Positions 8,034 to 16,599 of a stretch of DNA of 64,000 nt are shown here, piece after piece. Origin of the DNA: Amarolinea sp964580725 (lineage in GTDB: Bacteria; Chloroflexota; Anaerolineae; SSC4; Amarolineaceae). The position numbers were made by a program, and so were the translations under genes. How positions within the stretch are numbered: the first letter of the stretch is position 1; each line of letters opens with the position of its first letter. The notes beneath the pieces were generated by a model. That model was not told the origin of the DNA, made no database searches, and saw nothing but the letters and a program-made list of their open reading frames with translations. The stretch is from the NCBI GenBank assembly GCA_964580725.1, contig CAZOLV010000014.1:1-64000 (forward strand), read 5' to 3'.

Positions 8034-10331
8034 TCAGATCAGTTTGCGAATGGCGGCCAGCAGGCTTTCTTCACTGAAAGTGCTCTTGACCAGGTAGGCA
8101 TCGGCGCCGGCCTCGACGCCGCGGGCGCGGTCGGCGGGAGAGTCGAGCGATGTCACCAGGATGACCGGTAGATGCCGAAGCCGTTCATCTTTGCGCACCG
8201 TTGCAGCCAGCTCGAAGCCATCCATGTGCGGCATGTTGACATCCGAAACGAGCAGGGCGGGGTGTTCGCTTTGCAGCAGGCTCCATGCCTCCATGCCGTC
8301 CGCCGCAGTGCGTACGCGGTAGCCAGCAGCTTCGAGGATGTTCTTTTCCAGGGTGCGCGTCGTGAACGAATCATCGGCTACGACGATGAGGGGTGGTTCG
8401 TGCGTCGGTTGCGCCGGTGCGCCGGCGGTGGTCGCTGGCCTGGAGTGCCCGCCGCGCAGCAGGTCGGCGGCATCGAGAGTCAAGATCACCTCGCCATTGC
8501 CGAGGATGGCGGCGCCGGCGACGTGGCGCACGTGCAGGAAGGGGCGGGGGAGGCTCTTGGCGATGATCTCTTGTACACCCAACAGTGCATCCACATGCAA
8601 TCCCAACTGCCTTTCGGCCAGGCCCAAGACAACGATTGGCATGTGAGGCGCGGCGGCGCGGCCGGTTGCGGTGGGAGGCAGGTCGAGCATGTCGCTGAGA
8701 CGGTTGATGGCCAGCGGTTGCCCGTCCATGACCAGCGCGGGGCGTCCCTCGATCGGCCGGAGTTGGTCGGCGACGGCGCGCACGATGCGGGTGACGTTGG
8801 CGACGGGGATGCCGAAGGTTTGTCCACTGCATTGCACCAGCAGACAGAGGGTTGTGGCCAGCGTCAGGGGCAGTTGAATTTGGAAGCGCGTGCCGCGGCC
8901 GGCCTGACTCTCCACTTCGATCAGTCCGCCAAGATGCTCGACATTGCGGCGCACGACATCCAGACCAACTCCCCGCCCCGATAGCTGACTGACCTGGTCG
9001 GCGGTGGAGAAGCCAGGGCGGAAGATCAGGCCGATCATGCCCTGGGAATCGAGGTTGGTGGCTTGCGCCGCTGTCAGGATGCCGCGCCGAATGGCTGCGT
9101 CGCGCACGATCTGTGGGACGATGCCGCGGCCGTCGTCGGTCACTGTCAAGAGCACGCGGTCTCCGCGCTGCGCTGTCGTCAGGGTGATCGTGCCGGCGGC
9201 CGGTTTGTTGGCGGCCTGGCGTTGGGTAGGCGGTTCGATGCCATGATCCACGGCATTGCGCAGCAGATGGGTCAGGGGGTCTTTGATCTGTTCGAGCAGC
9301 GTGCGATCCACTTCGGCGTCGGCGCCCTCGATGACGAGGTTGACCTGCTTGTGCGACTCGCGCGCAAGGTCGCGCACCATGCGAGGAAAGGCGCCGAGCG
9401 CCGTTGCAACCGGCAGCATACGCGTATGGCGCACCTGGTTTTCCAGGCCCTGCAGCAGTTGGGCCATGCGCCGATTGTCGGCCTGCAGGCGGCGGCGCAG
9501 ATCGCTGAGCGCAGTAACGGCCTGGCGGAGGTGTGCGTCGTGTGCGGTCAGGTAGCTTCGCAGCGATTGAGCGGCTTCGGCGGCGTCAGTCGAGTGGGCT
9601 GGAGCATTGGCCAGCGCCTGGGGGCGCAGCTTGCGCCATTCGGCTTCCCAGGTCTCCAGCGCCAGCAGGGCTGCTTGCAGTTCAGCCAGGCGCTGCGCCG
9701 AGCCGAGGCGCGCTGCTTGCAGTTCGCCAACCTGGTTGAGCACAGCGTCGAGCTTGGAGATGACGACGCGCACGCTTTCCTCACGCACTGTGCCGAGGCT
9801 GCCGTCGCCGATGTCTGCGGTCGTTTCTGCGGCAAGGGGTGGTTCTGCGTCGGGCGCGGCGCTGACGACGGCAAGAGGGGCCAATGACGCCGGCGGGGAG
9901 ATGGACGGCGGACGCTGCTCGGCCTGGTCTGCCGACGAGAAGTTTTCGATGCGCAGCGCCAGGTTGTTCAGGTCGAGCGAGGGCTGACTGCCGCTGCCGA
10001 TGGCATCCACCAGAGCCTGGATGGCATCGAGCGCCTCGTAGCTGAGATCGAAGAAGGCGGGCGTGGCGGACGCGCCGCCACTCTTGATGCGACCAAAGAG
10101 CGATTCGATTTGGTGCGCCAGGCGGCCGATCGGCTCCTTGCCAACGGCGCGCGCGGCTCCTTTCAGGCTGTGGGCGGCGCGAAAGATGTCGGCCCATGCT
10201 TGCTCAGCGCCGGCGACGTTGGTGCGGCGTTCGATGGTCAGCAGCAGGCGGTTCATCGTTTCCAGGTGTTCGTGGGCCTCCTGGGTGAAGGTTGCCAGCA
10301 GTTGCTTCATCAGTTGATCGGAGAAGGTCAT
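8034..10331 (-). CDS. cheA: Hybrid chemosensory histidine kinase CheA with C-terminal receiver
   Basis: This 765-residue protein has an Hpt domain with phospho-acceptor His54 (AAHSLKGAAR), a dimerisation region, a HATPase core (LTHLLRNAVDHG, DDGRGI, GRGVGLDVVRRN) and a CheW-like domain (about residues 495-620). A complete C-terminal receiver follows (VADDSFTTRTL, SDVNMPHMDGFE). This CheA-REC layout is that of WspE and FrzE, not of flagellar CheA. The start was set at MTFSDQ because the upstream extension is antisense to MCP coding, and the MCP stop is only 19 bases away. A phosphate sink or output role for the receiver is inferred. Confidence 0.93.
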   Translation of the reverse strand: MTFSDQLMKQLLATFTQEAHEHLETMNRLLLTIERRTNVAGAEQAWADIFRAAHSLKGAARAVGKEPIGRLAHQIESLFGRIKSGGASATPAFFDLSYEALDAIQALVDAIGSGSQPSLDLNNLALRIENFSSADQAEQRPPSISPPASLAPLAVVSAAPDAEPPLAAETTADIGDGSLGTVREESVRVVISKLDAVLNQVGELQAARLGSAQRLAELQAALLALETWEAEWRKLRPQALANAPAHSTDAAEAAQSLRSYLTAHDAHLRQAVTALSDLRRRLQADNRRMAQLLQGLENQVRHTRMLPVATALGAFPRMVRDLARESHKQVNLVIEGADAEVDRTLLEQIKDPLTHLLRNAVDHGIEPPTQRQAANKPAAGTITLTTAQRGDRVLLTVTDDGRGIVPQIVRDAAIRRGILTAAQATNLDSQGMIGLIFRPGFSTADQVSQLSGRGVGLDVVRRNVEHLGGLIEVESQAGRGTRFQIQLPLTLATTLCLLVQCSGQTFGIPVANVTRIVRAVADQLRPIEGRPALVMDGQPLAINRLSDMLDLPPTATGRAAAPHMPIVVLGLAERQLGLHVDALLGVQEIIAKSLPRPFLHVRHVAGAAILGNGEVILTLDAADLLRGGHSRPATTAGAPAQPTHEPPLIVVADDSFTTRTLEKNILEAAGYRVRTAADGMEAWSLLQSEHPALLVSDVNMPHMDGFELAATVRKDERLRHLPVILVTSLDSPADRARGVEAGADAYLVKSTFSEESLLAAIRKLI

Positions 10332-10350
10332 GCGAAGATTCCCGTTGGCG

Positions 10351-12348
10351 TCAGTTGTGCAGGCGAAAACGGCTGGTCGAAGACTGCAGGTCGCGCGCCA
10401 GATTCGCCAGTCCTTCGGCCGCCGTCTGCGACTGGCGAGCGCCGGCAACCGACTGAATGGCGGCCTGGTTGATCTCTTTGATTGCCTGTGCGATCTGGTC
10501 CATGGCGATGCTTTGTTGGCGCGCCGAGGCGACGATCTGCTGCGCAGCCTGTGCGGCGTCGTGAATGTTGATGCCGAGCTGCCGGATGACTTCGCCGGCG
10601 CGTTGCGTCAATGTCATGCCGGCGTCCACCCCACGCGTGCCTTGTTCGGTGGCCATGACCGCCGCATGGGTCGCTTTCTGAATGTCGCCCAGGATGGTGC
10701 GCACTTTGGCTGTGGCCTGTTTCGATTGATCGGCCAGGTTGCGTACCTCGGCTGCGACGACAGCGAATCCTCGGCCTTGTTCGCCGGCGCGGGCCGCTTC
10801 GATGGCCGCGTTGAGGGCCAGGATGTTCGATTGATCGGCCAGGTCGTTGACCGTGCTGGTGATTTCGCCGATCTGCTGCGTCTGTTGCGACAGGGTCAGG
10901 ATGTCCTGGGCGATCAATTCGACTTTGGCCTTGATCTCGACCATGCTCTTGAGAATCGCCTCCACGGCGGCGCTGCCATCCTGGCCGACGTGCAGCGAGA
11001 CTTGCGCCAGATCGGCAACTTCTTCAGCGCGCTGTGCTGACTGTTCGGCGGCGGCGCGCACCTCGTTGACCGTGGCGCTAGTTTGGCTGACGGCTGCCAG
11101 TTGTTCGTTGGCGCTGGCTGTGTGCTGGCTGACCGCCGCCAGGATTTCGGCGCTGGCGGCCCCCATGCCGTGGGCGCCGGTGCCAATTTGCCCGGAAAGG
11201 TCGGCCAGGCTGCTGGCCATATCGTTGAGCGAGCTGCCCAACATACCAAGTTCGTCTTTCCCTTTCACATCGAGGCGCGCCGTCAGGTCGCCCTGCGCCA
11301 CGCGACGGGCAAAACCAATCGAGGCATCGAGCGCACGCACGATGGCGCGAGCGATCAGGAAGCCGACCAATGCCCCGAGCAGGATGGCGATGTTCACCAC
11401 GATGATGATGGTTGTCAGCGAGGACTCGGCCAGCGCGTTGACCGCGTGTTCATCGTCTTGCATTTGCGCCCACCCAGCCTCTTGCAGCTCGGCGACGCGC
11501 AGACGGACCTGCTGCGCCAGTGTGTCCATTTGTTCGACCGCCGCGGCCAGTGTATCGGCCTGCGTTGCGAACTGCTGTACGGCTGCGGCGTACTGGTCGG
11601 TGTTGGCGCGTATGCGCTCCACCTGCAGGCGATCATCGGGGGTGAGCGCGCCGACTAGTAGAGCATCGTAGAGGGTGTCGAGTTGGGCGATGCTGGCTTC
11701 GACCTGCTCGATTTCGACCGGATCGCGCGACGCCACGTAGCGCAGGGCATGGACGCGAGTGTTGGTGATGTGCTGCCAGACTCGACCCGTGTCGAGCAGG
11801 GCCTGTCGGTTCTCGATGGTGCTGCTGACGACCTGCGTTTGGAAATAGCGTAGCGTGTCGCTCGTCAGGCTGTCGGCCAGCGCCAGCATTTGGGCGCGCG
11901 CCCCATCGGCGGCGCTGAGCGCGGCCTGCGCCTGATCGAACTGTTTCTGGTATTCGGAGATGGAGAGTTGGGCGCCAGTCGCCTTGTCGAGCAACTGCCG
12001 GTCGTTGCTCTTTTGGGCCAAGACGATCATCTCGTTCAACGTTGTAATTGTTTGTTCGAGGTCACGTTCGAGTGTTTGCGCCAACTCAGCACGATCGAGC
12101 GTGACATCGTACATCGAGATGAGGAATTCGTGGGTTGCGAGCAACGTCTGTTGCACAGCGCGCTCGACGTCAGCGGCTTGTTCGACCAGCGGTGTGCGCT
12201 CGAACTCGATGTCATCAATGATGCCATGAATGCGGCTCATGTTGGCGTAGCTGGTCAGGCCGACGATGCTGCCGACGCCAACGGTCAATCCCAGAAAGGC
12301 CGCAACGAGTTTGATCAGAAGTTTTGCGTTGTTCCACCATGAAAACAT
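10351..12348 (-). CDS. Methyl-accepting chemotaxis protein
   Basis: This is a 665-residue transmembrane receptor. TM1 lies at about residues 10-30. A helical extracytoplasmic sensor of about 280 residues follows, with no recognised ligand domain. TM2 is at about 312-335, then a HAMP domain (GDLTARLDVKGKDELG). The signalling hairpin carries the conserved tip DQSNILALNAAIEAARAGEQ. No CheR-docking pentapeptide is visible at the C-terminus. It is the only receptor gene in the operon and so is the likely input of this pathway. Confidence 0.92.
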   Translation of the reverse strand: MFSWWNNAKLLIKLVAAFLGLTVGVGSIVGLTSYANMSRIHGIIDDIEFERTPLVEQAADVERAVQQTLLATHEFLISMYDVTLDRAELAQTLERDLEQTITTLNEMIVLAQKSNDRQLLDKATGAQLSISEYQKQFDQAQAALSAADGARAQMLALADSLTSDTLRYFQTQVVSSTIENRQALLDTGRVWQHITNTRVHALRYVASRDPVEIEQVEASIAQLDTLYDALLVGALTPDDRLQVERIRANTDQYAAAVQQFATQADTLAAAVEQMDTLAQQVRLRVAELQEAGWAQMQDDEHAVNALAESSLTTIIIVVNIAILLGALVGFLIARAIVRALDASIGFARRVAQGDLTARLDVKGKDELGMLGSSLNDMASSLADLSGQIGTGAHGMGAASAEILAAVSQHTASANEQLAAVSQTSATVNEVRAAAEQSAQRAEEVADLAQVSLHVGQDGSAAVEAILKSMVEIKAKVELIAQDILTLSQQTQQIGEITSTVNDLADQSNILALNAAIEAARAGEQGRGFAVVAAEVRNLADQSKQATAKVRTILGDIQKATHAAVMATEQGTRGVDAGMTLTQRAGEVIRQLGINIHDAAQAAQQIVASARQQSIAMDQIAQAIKEINQAAIQSVAGARQSQTAAEGLANLARDLQSSTSRFRLHN

Positions 12349-12363
12349 GATCTCTTTACCTCA

Positions 12364-12951
12364 TCAGGAATCCACAGGCTGCCAGTCGTGTTGCACCACC
12401 AGGCGCGGATCAGCCAACAGCACCCGCATATCCAAAACCGTAACAAGATCGGGGGTGATGCCGGTGATGACGCGCTGGCCGGCGGTCGCGCTTTCGACCA
12501 GAGGGGCGCTGAGGCTTGCTAACAGCGCCTCGCTCACATTCAACACATCGTCCACCAGAAAACCGGCGTCGAAAGCGCCGGCCGAGACGACGACCAGCCG
12601 GCCCGGCGCTGCGCCGGCGTTCGATTTGTATTGCGCCAGCCCCAAACAGCGCGCCAGATCGAGCACCGGCAGCAGCATCCCGCGCCGGTTGACCAGCCCC
12701 AACCACACCGCCGGCGCGCCAGGAATCGGTGTGATGGGAACGCCCGGCAGAATTTCGAGCACGGCGCCGATCGCGACGCCAAAACGTTCGGGGCCGACAG
12801 CCAACACGACCAGGGTCAGCCTTTCGCCAGCGGGCGCTGTGTCAGGCGCACGCGCCAGCGTCGCCGCACGGGCGGCAAGAATGCGTTGTCTGTCGGCGTC
12901 GGGTGCACCCTGGTCGCTGCTGATCGAAAGGTCATACTGGTGATCGGTCAT
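12364..12951 (-). CDS. CheW-like coupling protein (second in operon)
   Basis: This is a 195-residue CheW-domain protein: LVVLAVGPERFGVAIGAVLEI, then GAPAVWLGLVNRRGMLLPVLDL. It has an extra N-terminal arm of about 45 residues, unlike the shorter CheW encoded at 14635. Coupling proteins bridge receptor and CheA. It lies between cheR-TPR and the receptor gene, 15 bases before the receptor start, a position similar to WspD. The start at MTDHQY was preferred because the longer frame has no ribosome site. Confidence 0.85.
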   Translation of the reverse strand: MTDHQYDLSISSDQGAPDADRQRILAARAATLARAPDTAPAGERLTLVVLAVGPERFGVAIGAVLEILPGVPITPIPGAPAVWLGLVNRRGMLLPVLDLARCLGLAQYKSNAGAAPGRLVVVSAGAFDAGFLVDDVLNVSEALLASLSAPLVESATAGQRVITGITPDLVTVLDMRVLLADPRLVVQHDWQPVDS

Positions 12952-13053
12952 GTCCACCGGCCTTTGTTTGGTGGGGGGGAGCGGGAGCGAACAAGACGAA
13001 CATTCGAATTCGCTGCAACGTTCGCCGCAAACGTCCACCCGTTGCGATGGGCG

Positions 13054-14631
13054 TTACTGGGCGGTGATCGAACGACAGAGAATTTCGGTCTGCGTCGCCG
13101 CCAGATCGCGCAGGCGCCCAACGGTCAGACCATCGCCTTCGGGCACCATTTCGACCGATGAGCGTTCAGCGGCCCAACGCGCGACGGCGTCGAGTTCTTT
13201 GGCGGCGCGCCCATTTTGGCCCAGGCGGGTGCAGAGGCCGGCCAGCGCAATACGTCCCAGGACGAACTCCGGGTCGGCGTAGATGCAACGACGCAGGGCC
13301 GCCAGTGCTTCGTCCAGATTGCCCTGTTCTTGCAGGATCAGGCCATGCAGATAGTGCATGGGCGCAGAGAGCGGCGCTTGTCGCAGCGCCAACTGTAGCC
13401 AGGAAGCGGCCAGGTCATACTGAGCATGGCTGGCGTACCGCTTGGCCAGCTCAAAGGCAGTCGTCCGATCGTTGCCTGGCGTGGCGGCCGGCGGTTCCTG
13501 CGGCTTGCCCGATATGCGCTGTGCGCCTGCTGACGGCAGGTTACCAGAAGCAATGGCTTGATGCTCGCTGTGTGGGAGATGCGCAAGCGTGGGGCCGGCG
13601 GTCCGCGTCGTATCTACGCCCGGCAGGGTCGCGGCGTGATCGGCCTGATCGGGCGCGGGGCTGTGGTGCGGTGCGGCGTGGGTTGGCGTCACGCTCCAGC
13701 TCTGCCTGGCAAACGGCTGGTGGGCGCTGTGACGGTTTGCGCTGCTGCGGCTGCTGGCAGAAGGTTCGAGCGCGGCGGCAAGCGGCTGGTCGCCGGCGTT
13801 CGGCTTGCGATACACGACAGCGCCCGGAAAATTGTGCGTGTGGAACGCCTGGTAGTAGCTTTGATTTGGCTCGGAGTGCCCCACGAGTAACCAACCGCCT
13901 GGCGCCAGGCTCTGATAGAACCGTTCGATGACGAGGCGGGTGGTTCCTTCGGCGAAGTAGATCATGACGTTGCGACACAGGATCAGGTCGAAGTTGCACA
14001 TGCCCGCCCAGTCCGATTCGGCGGCCAGGTTCATTGGGCGTAGTGTCACCATGTCGCGAATGGTGTGCTGTAGCTGCCAGCGGCGGCCCTGCGGCTCGAA
14101 ATAGAGGCGCTGCACTTCTTCCGGCGCTTCGCGGAACGACCAACTGCTGTACAATCCCGCGGCCGCCTGGCGCAGCGCTTCCTGATTGATGTCGGTGGCC
14201 AGGATGAGGATATCCCACTGAGCAAGATCGGGCAGAAGTTGGCGCAGCAGCATGGCCAAAGAATATGGCTCCTCGCCGCTGGCGCAACCGGCGCTCCAGA
14301 GCCGCAGCCGGCGTTGTGGCTGGCGTTGGGCGATGAGCGCGGGTAGGATGGCGCCTTCGAGGGCCGCAAACTGCGGACGATTGCGGAAGAAGTGGGTTTC
14401 GCCGATGGCCAGCCGCTTGACCATGGCATGGCGGGCGGCGGCGCCGTGCGCCGTGTCGGCCAGCAGGGTGAAAAGCGCATCGCTGTTGGGCAGCCCCAGG
14501 CTGTGCATCGTTCCGACAACCGCCGCCTCCAGATCAGGACGACGCGCTTGGGCGACGTGCAGACCAGTCTGGGCGGCGACGAGTTGCGAGAAACGATTGA
14601 AATCGGTGTCACTCAGGTGCATGGTGTTCAT
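13054..14631 (-). CDS. cheR: CheR methyltransferase with C-terminal TPR repeats
   Basis: This 525-residue protein methylates receptor glutamates with S-adenosylmethionine. It has a CheR N-terminal helical domain, the SAM motif LWSAGCASGEEPYSLA (about residues 107-122), LILCRNVMIYF, a low-complexity His/Ala/Pro linker (about 285-380) and two or more TPR-like repeats (about 390-500). CheR-TPR proteins are typical of Wsp and Frz pathways (WspC). An alternative start three codons in (MHLSD, 14622) has AAGGA at better spacing. The stop of the preceding cheW is 3 bases upstream. Confidence 0.92.
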   Translation of the reverse strand: MNTMHLSDTDFNRFSQLVAAQTGLHVAQARRPDLEAAVVGTMHSLGLPNSDALFTLLADTAHGAAARHAMVKRLAIGETHFFRNRPQFAALEGAILPALIAQRQPQRRLRLWSAGCASGEEPYSLAMLLRQLLPDLAQWDILILATDINQEALRQAAAGLYSSWSFREAPEEVQRLYFEPQGRRWQLQHTIRDMVTLRPMNLAAESDWAGMCNFDLILCRNVMIYFAEGTTRLVIERFYQSLAPGGWLLVGHSEPNQSYYQAFHTHNFPGAVVYRKPNAGDQPLAAALEPSASSRSSANRHSAHQPFARQSWSVTPTHAAPHHSPAPDQADHAATLPGVDTTRTAGPTLAHLPHSEHQAIASGNLPSAGAQRISGKPQEPPAATPGNDRTTAFELAKRYASHAQYDLAASWLQLALRQAPLSAPMHYLHGLILQEQGNLDEALAALRRCIYADPEFVLGRIALAGLCTRLGQNGRAAKELDAVARWAAERSSVEMVPEGDGLTVGRLRDLAATQTEILCRSITAQ

Positions 14632-14634
14632 CCT

Positions 14635-15108
14635 TCAGGGGGAGATGTGCGCAACCGAATCAACGGACTGGGGGGAGGCGCCGGCCAGGCTGGTCGAGAG
14701 CAGGGTTGCCAGGTCGAGTACGATGATGAGGCGCTCCTGATACTGTGCGAGGGCGGCGATGACCGGCGCCTGGCTGGCGAGGGGATCGGGCGCCTGACCG
14801 GCCAGATCAGGCGCGGCGATGACGTCTTGAACGCTATCCACGATCAGGGCGAGCAGGCGCTGGTCAACGGTGGCCACGATGATGGGCGTGTCGAGGCGGA
14901 TGGGCGTTGGCGGGACACCGAGCCGGATACGTAGATCAATGACGGGCGCCGCCTGGCCACGATAAACGATCATGCCGGCCAGCCACGGCGGCATGTCCGG
15001 CAGAGGGGTGATGGCTACCATGCGCACGACTTCGACCACCTGTTCGACCGGGAGAGCCAAGGCGCGCTGTGCGATGGCGAAGAGCAGCAGGTGCGAGGAA
15101 TGGCTCAT
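14635..15108 (-). CDS. cheW: CheW coupling protein (first in operon)
   Basis: This is a 157-residue, single-domain CheW: LLLFAIAQRALALPVEQVVEVV, then PPWLAGMIVYRGQAAPVIDL. It overlaps the REC-kinase gene by ATGA (15105-15108) and is followed 3 bases later by cheR, so translation is probably coupled. Position and size match WspB. Confidence 0.9.
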   Translation of the reverse strand: MSHSSHLLLFAIAQRALALPVEQVVEVVRMVAITPLPDMPPWLAGMIVYRGQAAPVIDLRIRLGVPPTPIRLDTPIIVATVDQRLLALIVDSVQDVIAAPDLAGQAPDPLASQAPVIAALAQYQERLIIVLDLATLLSTSLAGASPQSVDSVAHISP

Positions 15109-16298
15109 GCCGCCGGCTCCTGGGCCAGGGTTGCGCCGCGGTGTTCGAAGCCGGGCTGCGGAGAATCGGGACGTTCGGCAGCGGCGGAGTCTTCACGCGA
15201 GAGGGGAAGGCGCACCGTGAAGGTGGTGCCGTGACCGGGGATGCCGTCGGACTCGGCTGTGACGACGCCGTCGTGCGCTTCGATGATCTTCTTGACGATG
15301 AGCAGGCCCAGGCCGGTGCCACGAATACCGCGCACGGCTGCGCCTGGTACGCGGTGGTATTTGGTGAAGAGCGAGGAGAGCTGCGCCGGCGGGATACCGC
15401 CGCCATTGTCACACACGCAAAAGACCGCCATCTCATCTTCAAGGCGCAGTTGCAGGCGGATTGTGCCGCCCTCCGGGGTGTATTTGATGGCGTTGGAGAG
15501 CAGGTTGTCGAGCACTTGCTTGAGCCGTTCGCCGTCCACATAGGCGATGAGCGGACGGGCGGGCATGTCGAAGCTGAGGGTTTGACGGCGGGCGTGCGCT
15601 TGCAGCAGGGCAAGACGCGCGCACTCTTCGACGAGGACATTGAGGTTGGTCTCGCTGCGATCCAGACGCAGAAAGCCGGCGTCGAGTTTGGCAAAATCGA
15701 GATAGTCGTTGATGAGGCCGAGTAGCTTCTGAGTGGCGCTTTGGGCAACTTCGAGCAGTTCGTGTTGATTGTCGTTGAGCGGACCGGAGGAAACGTCGCT
15801 GAGCAGTTGCAGCGAGAGCAGAATTGCGCCGGCTGGATTGCGCAGGTCGTGCGTGACCATGGAGTAGAAGTCGGTTTTGATTTCTTGCAGTTGTTTCTGT
15901 GCAACCAGGCCGGCGCGGTGTTCGAGCGCCTGTTCCAGCGCGTAGAAGAATTCGGTGTAGTCGCCGCCGAACGATAGGTCCTGTTTTTCGATGTAGCCGT
16001 CGGCGCCCTGGCGCACGGCGGTGGTGGCCGATTTGATGCCGCCCATACCGGTCAGCATCACGACGGCGGTTTCGACGTCGTGTTCGCGCAGTGCACGCAA
16101 GACCTGGATCCCGTCCAGATCTGGCAGGAGCAGATCGAGCAACACCAGGTCGTATCTGTTGGTGGCCAGGATTTCGAGCGCATGATAGCCGCTGTTGGCC
16201 TCGGTCACGTGTGCACCCTGCAGGCTGAGCAGGGTGTGCAGGAAAGATCGGATTGTCGGCGAATCGTCAACCGTCAGTACGCGCTTGTCTTCCAACAT
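15105..16298 (-). CDS. Receiver-histidine kinase hybrid, first gene of the chemosensory operon
   Basis: This 397-residue cytoplasmic protein has a receiver domain first (VDDSPTIRSF; Asp in LVLLDLLLPDLDG, about residue 55). A short coiled linker, a HisKA helix (phospho-acceptor His in MVTHDLRNPAG, about 150) and a HATPase domain (LLSNAIKYTPEGG, DNGGGIPP, GTGLGLLIVKK) follow. No membrane segment or DNA-binding domain is present. In Wsp systems the operon encodes a GGDEF response regulator; here this REC-kinase occupies that slot and may receive phosphate from CheA and pass it on. That role is inferred from context. Confidence 0.9.
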   Translation of the reverse strand: MLEDKRVLTVDDSPTIRSFLHTLLSLQGAHVTEANSGYHALEILATNRYDLVLLDLLLPDLDGIQVLRALREHDVETAVVMLTGMGGIKSATTAVRQGADGYIEKQDLSFGGDYTEFFYALEQALEHRAGLVAQKQLQEIKTDFYSMVTHDLRNPAGAILLSLQLLSDVSSGPLNDNQHELLEVAQSATQKLLGLINDYLDFAKLDAGFLRLDRSETNLNVLVEECARLALLQAHARRQTLSFDMPARPLIAYVDGERLKQVLDNLLSNAIKYTPEGGTIRLQLRLEDEMAVFCVCDNGGGIPPAQLSSLFTKYHRVPGAAVRGIRGTGLGLLIVKKIIEAHDGVVTAESDGIPGHGTTFTVRLPLSREDSAAAERPDSPQPGFEHRGATLAQEPAA

Positions 16299-16382
16299 CG
16301 CTTGGATTGTTCCTTTCGATGCGATGCGATGCGATCAATGACGGGGGACAGGATGGCGCGCATGCGCATGCCATCGGTGAGC

Positions 16383-16411
16383 AGTATAGAGGAAGAATGA
16401 CCCGGTTCCAA
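16383..16411 (-). promoter_or_regulatory. Sigma-70-type promoter of the chemosensory operon
   Basis: TTGGAA (16411-16406) and TATACT (16388-16383) on the minus strand are separated by exactly 17 bp, about 80 nt before the first gene of the operon. A short GCGAT tandem (about 16317-16336) lies in the leader. Confidence 0.65.
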
Positions 16412-16473
16412 TCATACCAAAAGCCTATTTTGTGATGGAGAAAACAGGAAAAGGGTATTGGAAACGGGACGAC

Positions 16474-16487
16474 GGGACGATCGTCCC
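16474..16487. promoter_or_regulatory. Perfect 14-bp palindrome GGGACGATCGTCCC
   Basis: A loopless perfect palindrome lies about 65 bp upstream of the operon promoter, next to MITE copy 2. It could be an operator for a dimeric regulator. No regulator can be named. Confidence 0.4.
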
Positions 16488-16502
16488 TTTCATGTCGTGA
16501 TG

Positions 16503-16599
16503 GCGGTCAGGTATCATCTCAATAATTCGGGGCAAAGACTTGTCAGGTTTTGGAAAACCTGACAGGTTTCTCCTACTTATTGAGATGATACGCGGTCAG
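16503..16599 (+). mobile_element. MITE-like element, copy 2, with 8-bp target duplication
   Basis: The element is 16511-16591 (81 bp). It has perfect 15-bp terminal inverted repeats, GTATCATCTCAATAA at 16511-16525 and its complement at 16577-16591. It is bounded by the direct repeat GCGGTCAG (16503-16510 and 16592-16599). The interior holds two copies of the CCTGNCAGG core in opposite orientation. It inserted at the 3' end of the methyltransferase gene and supplies its final codons and stop. Confidence 0.92.
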
